From: an uncultured Alphaproteobacteria bacterium
GTDB taxonomy: Bacteria; Pseudomonadota; Alphaproteobacteria; Rs-D84
Length of the DNA stretch: 8,194 bases
Assembly (NCBI GenBank): GCA_946611025.1
Contig: CAMOCR010000032.1
Location: 1-8,194, forward strand
Direction: 5' to 3'
Below are positions 5,308 through 8,194 of this stretch, piece by piece (the stretch's first letter is position 1; each line of letters begins with the position of its first letter). A program made the translations under genes and the position numbers. Under the pieces are notes generated by a model that saw only the letters and a list, made by a program, of their open reading frames with translations, had not been told where the DNA came from and did no database searches.

Positions 5308-6708
5308 CTAGCCCTTGTAATAACGTTGCACTTCCTTCATAACAAAGTTGAACAATTTACCCGCCGTTGTGTTCGTTGGTGCATTCCATGTCGATTTTCG
5401 GTATGGCATTGCCGAAACCAAAATAAACCGCGCCATAAAGTGAAATATTTCACTGGTTTGCGCCTGGGTCAATTTTGCCGGCGATGTCGTCAGGCGAAAC
5501 ACTTCGTTTTCAATTGCGTTGTCCAATTTGTTGGTAATGATATCCAACATTTTTTGCGGATAATACATTGTGCAATTTTTCGGGAACCCTTCGAACAGGC
5601 TCATTCCAATTCCGCGTTCGTACAAAATATTCCACCCAACACGGTCGAACAAATCTTCGACACAATCGCAAATCATCATGTTGTATTGTTTAATGCCGTC
5701 TTCCATATAATCTGCTAATTTGCGTTCGATATTGTCGCTGGCGGCGGTTTTGCTTTTGCGCGCGCGTTCATATTGCGTGTGGGTCATGCGTTCAAATTCA
5801 AAGAACGTACGAACCTGACAAATAATTTCCATTGGGACAATGTGCGCGGAATCGGGACCAATGTTCAAAATAACCTTGGCATCACGATAGTTGCGCGGAT
5901 TGTCCATATCATAGAATTTATCACGCATCGAAACAATGCGTTCGGGCATTGCTTCGCGAATGCGTTCAATAAATGTACGCGCCTGGGGTACCAAATCGAA
6001 CAAACATTTTACACGCCAAACATCCTGCAGACGCAGGTGTGGTTTTTCAATTTTGTCTAATTCACGAACCAAATCCACCGCAATTTCTTCGTGACCGCGC
6101 CCAATGATGCGCAAGACCGTTTCCGATGCAGCGGTTATAAATTTACCCGAAAATTCTTCGCGAATTTTTTCGGCAATTGCACGTCCCGATGCCGCGCGTT
6201 CGTGTGCCGTAATAACGCGTTCCGCGGTTGTGGCAACATCGTTCACAAAATCACGATAATATTTCCCGGTAATTTTGTCCAATGCACGCGATAAACTTTT
6301 TTGCGCCGCAACAATCACCGTCACAATTGACGACACCGACAGGTCAACCTGATGACCGGCGGTGACGGTAAAAAACTGATTACGCATCGGGTCCATATCC
6401 AAACGATGTTGAACCAAATATGGCGACAGCGGGTTGATATCTGCAATTTTTATTTTTTCGTCCACCCCACAATCATTGTCGTAATCATATCGCACAACGG
6501 GTGCCTTGGGCGCGCCCAGACATTTGCCCAAAACATGAAACACTTCGCGGAACCAATTCATACCATCGCTGTATAATGTACACAGGTATTCCGCCGCTTC
6601 TTCATTTATGCGATGATCCGCCAACGCGCGATTTATATCATCAAGATTTTTCCGGTCATGGTCGGCGGTTATGTCCGCCGCATAGGTATCAGATACAGAA
6701 TTTTTCAT
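5308..6708 (-). CDS. Uncharacterised protein with a possible diverged RelA/SpoT-like core
   Basis: I do not recognise this 466-residue protein as a named family. It has no signal peptide or clear membrane segment. Residues 1 to about 190 look helical and contain a short hydrophobic stretch (LSVSSIVTVIVAA, 123-135). Residues about 200-318 can be aligned by eye to the RelA/SpoT synthetase domain. GRGH (203-206) sits where these enzymes have GRPK. LQDVWRVKCLFD (227-238; Asp229) matches the DLIAIRV metal-Asp region. PRNYRDAKVILNI (271-283; Tyr274) matches the NGYQSIH base-stacking Tyr region. EIICQVRT (294-301) followed by THTQYERAR matches EIQIRT and its trailing helix. The Asp-to-Tyr distance (45) is close to that of true synthetases. 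The Lys is His, and the catalytic Glu position before CQVRT is Ile, so activity is doubtful. Residues 330-466 are again mostly helical. It starts 15 nt after lysS with a modest AGGG site at 6716-6719, so it is the second gene of a lysS operon. Function is not assigned. Confidence 0.9.
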   Translation of the reverse strand: MKNSVSDTYAADITADHDRKNLDDINRALADHRINEEAAEYLCTLYSDGMNWFREVFHVLGKCLGAPKAPVVRYDYDNDCGVDEKIKIADINPLSPYLVQHRLDMDPMRNQFFTVTAGHQVDLSVSSIVTVIVAAQKSLSRALDKITGKYYRDFVNDVATTAERVITAHERAASGRAIAEKIREEFSGKFITAASETVLRIIGRGHEEIAVDLVRELDKIEKPHLRLQDVWRVKCLFDLVPQARTFIERIREAMPERIVSMRDKFYDMDNPRNYRDAKVILNIGPDSAHIVPMEIICQVRTFFEFERMTHTQYERARKSKTAASDNIERKLADYMEDGIKQYNMMICDCVEDLFDRVGWNILYERGIGMSLFEGFPKNCTMYYPQKMLDIITNKLDNAIENEVFRLTTSPAKLTQAQTSEIFHFMARFILVSAMPYRKSTWNAPTNTTAGKLFNFVMKEVQRYYKG

Positions 6709-6723
6709 TGTGGTGCCCTATTC

Positions 6724-8190
6724 TTACTTCATCATTGGGAACAAGATAACATCACGCAATGTTGGTTGGTCAAAGATGATGCTTGCCAATCTGTCAACGC
6801 CCAAGCCCACACCCGAAATCGGTGGGAAACCGTGTTCCATTGCGCGCACAAAATCGTTATCGGGGTTAAATGCTTCTTCGTCACCGTTGGCGATATTTTT
6901 CGCCTGTTCTTCGAATGCCTTTAATTGTTGAATTGGGTTCACCAATTCCGAATACCCCTTGCACAATTCGGCACCACATACCAACAATTGATACATGTCC
7001 AGGCATCTGTCATCGGCATCGCTGTGGCGCGCCAATGGCACCATGTATGTTGGATAGTTGTATAAAAATGTTGGTTTAATGATGTTTTCGCGAATCTTGC
7101 GCTTGTACACCCAATCGACCAATGTTGGAATAGAATTCAAATCTGTTAAATCTTCGGCGGGGAACATGCCCGTATCAACCAATTGTTTCTTCAACGCATC
7201 CAAATCATCAAAGTCCAAAATGTTGCAGCCGAACAATTCGTTCATTTTCGCGGTATAGTCCATCATTTCATACTGTGAAAAATCTAATTCGGTACCCTGG
7301 TATGAAATCTGTAATGTGCCACGCATGGTCTTAATCAAATGCTGAATCAGGCGCCATGTGAAATCGATATTCTTTTTATAATCCCAATATGCCGCATACC
7401 ATTCAACCATTGTGAATTCTTGCAGATGCATTGCATCCATACCTTCGTTGCGGAAATCTTTGGCAACTTCGAACACACGGTCAAAGCCCGCCCCAATCGC
7501 CATTTTCAAGAATAATTCTGGGGAAATACGCAATTGAAAATCGGTATCCAACGCATTGTGATGTGTTGTAAATGGCTTTGCCGCCGCACCAGATGCAACA
7601 TTTTGCAACACCGGTGTTTCAATTTCCAAGAAACCATTATCAATCATGAATTTACGCCATTCTTGTGTCATTTTGAACCGCCCCAACAAAACATTGCGCG
7701 ATTCTGGGTTGGAAATAACATCCAAATAACGTTGACGATAGCGTGCCTCTGTATCGGTAAGCCCGTGGAACTTTTCTGGCAATGGGCGCAATGCCTTGGA
7801 CAAAATATCATAGTGCGAAACGCGCACCGTCAATTCGCCCGCGGTTGTGTGGTATAATTCACCGGTAATGCCGATAAAGTCGCCCATATCGACATTTGCC
7901 TTCATAAACTTGTAATCTTCTTCGCCAATTTCTTCACGCGACATTGAAAACTGAATTTCGCCCTCAATATCATAAATGCGACCGAACATCAGTTTTCCCA
8001 ACCAGCGCAATGCCGTGACCCGTCCACACAATTTAACCGATGTACCATCTGGCAATTCGCGCGCCTCGCAAATTTTATGGCTGCGATCAAATGTGTCTTT
8101 CCAGACAACGCCATCACGTGCGCGAATATTTTCGGCCTTTTGCAAGCGGGCTTCTAATTCATTGGTTGATATTGTCGTGTTTTCTGCCAT
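6724..8190 (-). CDS. lysS: Lysyl-tRNA synthetase, class II
   Basis: This enzyme charges tRNA-Lys with lysine using ATP, in the cytosol. The 488-residue protein has an N-terminal anticodon-binding OB domain (about residues 50-130; SVKLCGRVTALRW, GRIYDIEGEIQ), the linker ARYRQRYLDVISNPE, and a class II catalytic core. Motif 1 is around FMIDNGFLEIETPVL (181-195), motif 2 is FRNEGMDAMHLQEFTMVEWY (246-265), and motif 3 is GVGLGVDRLAS (460-470), ending RDVILFPMMK. FLKMAIGAGFDRVFEVAKD and the amino-acid pocket block AELCKGYSEL (407-416) are also present. In the pocket block Lys411 stands where classical enzymes have Asn (as in EISNGFSEL), which may mark a distinct subfamily. The length fits the family norm of about 490-510. 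The ATG ends four bases from the window edge, so promoter and ribosome site lie outside. Most alphaproteobacteria use an unrelated class I enzyme, making this version notable. Confidence 0.95.
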   Translation of the reverse strand: MAENTTISTNELEARLQKAENIRARDGVVWKDTFDRSHKICEARELPDGTSVKLCGRVTALRWLGKLMFGRIYDIEGEIQFSMSREEIGEEDYKFMKANVDMGDFIGITGELYHTTAGELTVRVSHYDILSKALRPLPEKFHGLTDTEARYRQRYLDVISNPESRNVLLGRFKMTQEWRKFMIDNGFLEIETPVLQNVASGAAAKPFTTHHNALDTDFQLRISPELFLKMAIGAGFDRVFEVAKDFRNEGMDAMHLQEFTMVEWYAAYWDYKKNIDFTWRLIQHLIKTMRGTLQISYQGTELDFSQYEMMDYTAKMNELFGCNILDFDDLDALKKQLVDTGMFPAEDLTDLNSIPTLVDWVYKRKIRENIIKPTFLYNYPTYMVPLARHSDADDRCLDMYQLLVCGAELCKGYSELVNPIQQLKAFEEQAKNIANGDEEAFNPDNDFVRAMEHGFPPISGVGLGVDRLASIIFDQPTLRDVILFPMMK

Positions 8191-8194
8191 TTTT

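Noticed and set aside
5254..5718. 154-residue open frame opposite the 466-residue gene
   Set aside because: Cys/His/Phe-rich shadow translation that runs across a strong minus-strand terminator, with no supporting signals.
5308..6708. Toxin-antitoxin (toxSAS-type) interpretation of the RelA/SpoT-like protein
   Set aside because: There is no adjacent small antitoxin gene, the protein is much longer than small alarmone synthetases, and it sits in an operon with lysS.

Overview
The window looks like a piece of an alphaproteobacterial chromosome, probably from a host-associated or metagenomic lineage. The best taxonomic marker is ribosomal protein S4 at 2511-3143, whose N-terminal LGVNLWG..KSP block and C-terminal DVPYPVQM..ELVVEFYSR block are of the alphaproteobacterial type. 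Composition is mildly AT-rich. The core genes favour CGC/CGT for arginine and GCG/GCC for alanine. The taxonomic call is inference from protein signatures, not from a search.

Layout. Left edge (1-1045, + strand): the 3' end of an unrecognised coiled-coil-like gene with different codon use, a promoter and hairpin, and then a small phage tail-fibre-type protein with an Mtd-like N-terminal domain. Next (1106-2356, +) is acetate kinase. It converges on a minus-strand block, and the two are separated by two terminators with the same stem sequence (2371-2491). The minus-strand block, in transcription order from the right, is: lysS (class II lysyl-tRNA synthetase) followed 15 nt later by an uncharacterised 466-residue protein, then a strong terminator; a cold-shock-domain protein with a basic tail, then a terminator; a well-formed promoter driving lemA and, 3 nt behind it, a PHP-family phosphoesterase; and finally rpsD with its own short leader.

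How the genes relate. Most are housekeeping genes: overflow/acetyl-phosphate metabolism (ackA), translation (rpsD, lysS), RNA binding (cold-shock protein) and a putative histidinol-phosphatase-like PHP enzyme. Spacing is compact: several proposed -35 boxes overlap the stop codon of the previous gene or abut its terminator. No gene-free stretch exceeds about 165 bases. I see no tRNA, rRNA, CRISPR array, integrase or transposase.

The most interesting item is the 466-residue protein behind lysS. Residues about 200-318 read like a diverged RelA/SpoT alarmone-synthetase fold with key catalytic positions altered, placed in an operon with a tRNA-charging enzyme. Secondary points are the class II (rather than class I) lysyl-tRNA synthetase in an apparent alphaproteobacterium, the three helically phased TAACCT boxes before ackA, the matching pair of terminators, and the phage-derived genes beside ackA. 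I found no clear new defence or mobile system.
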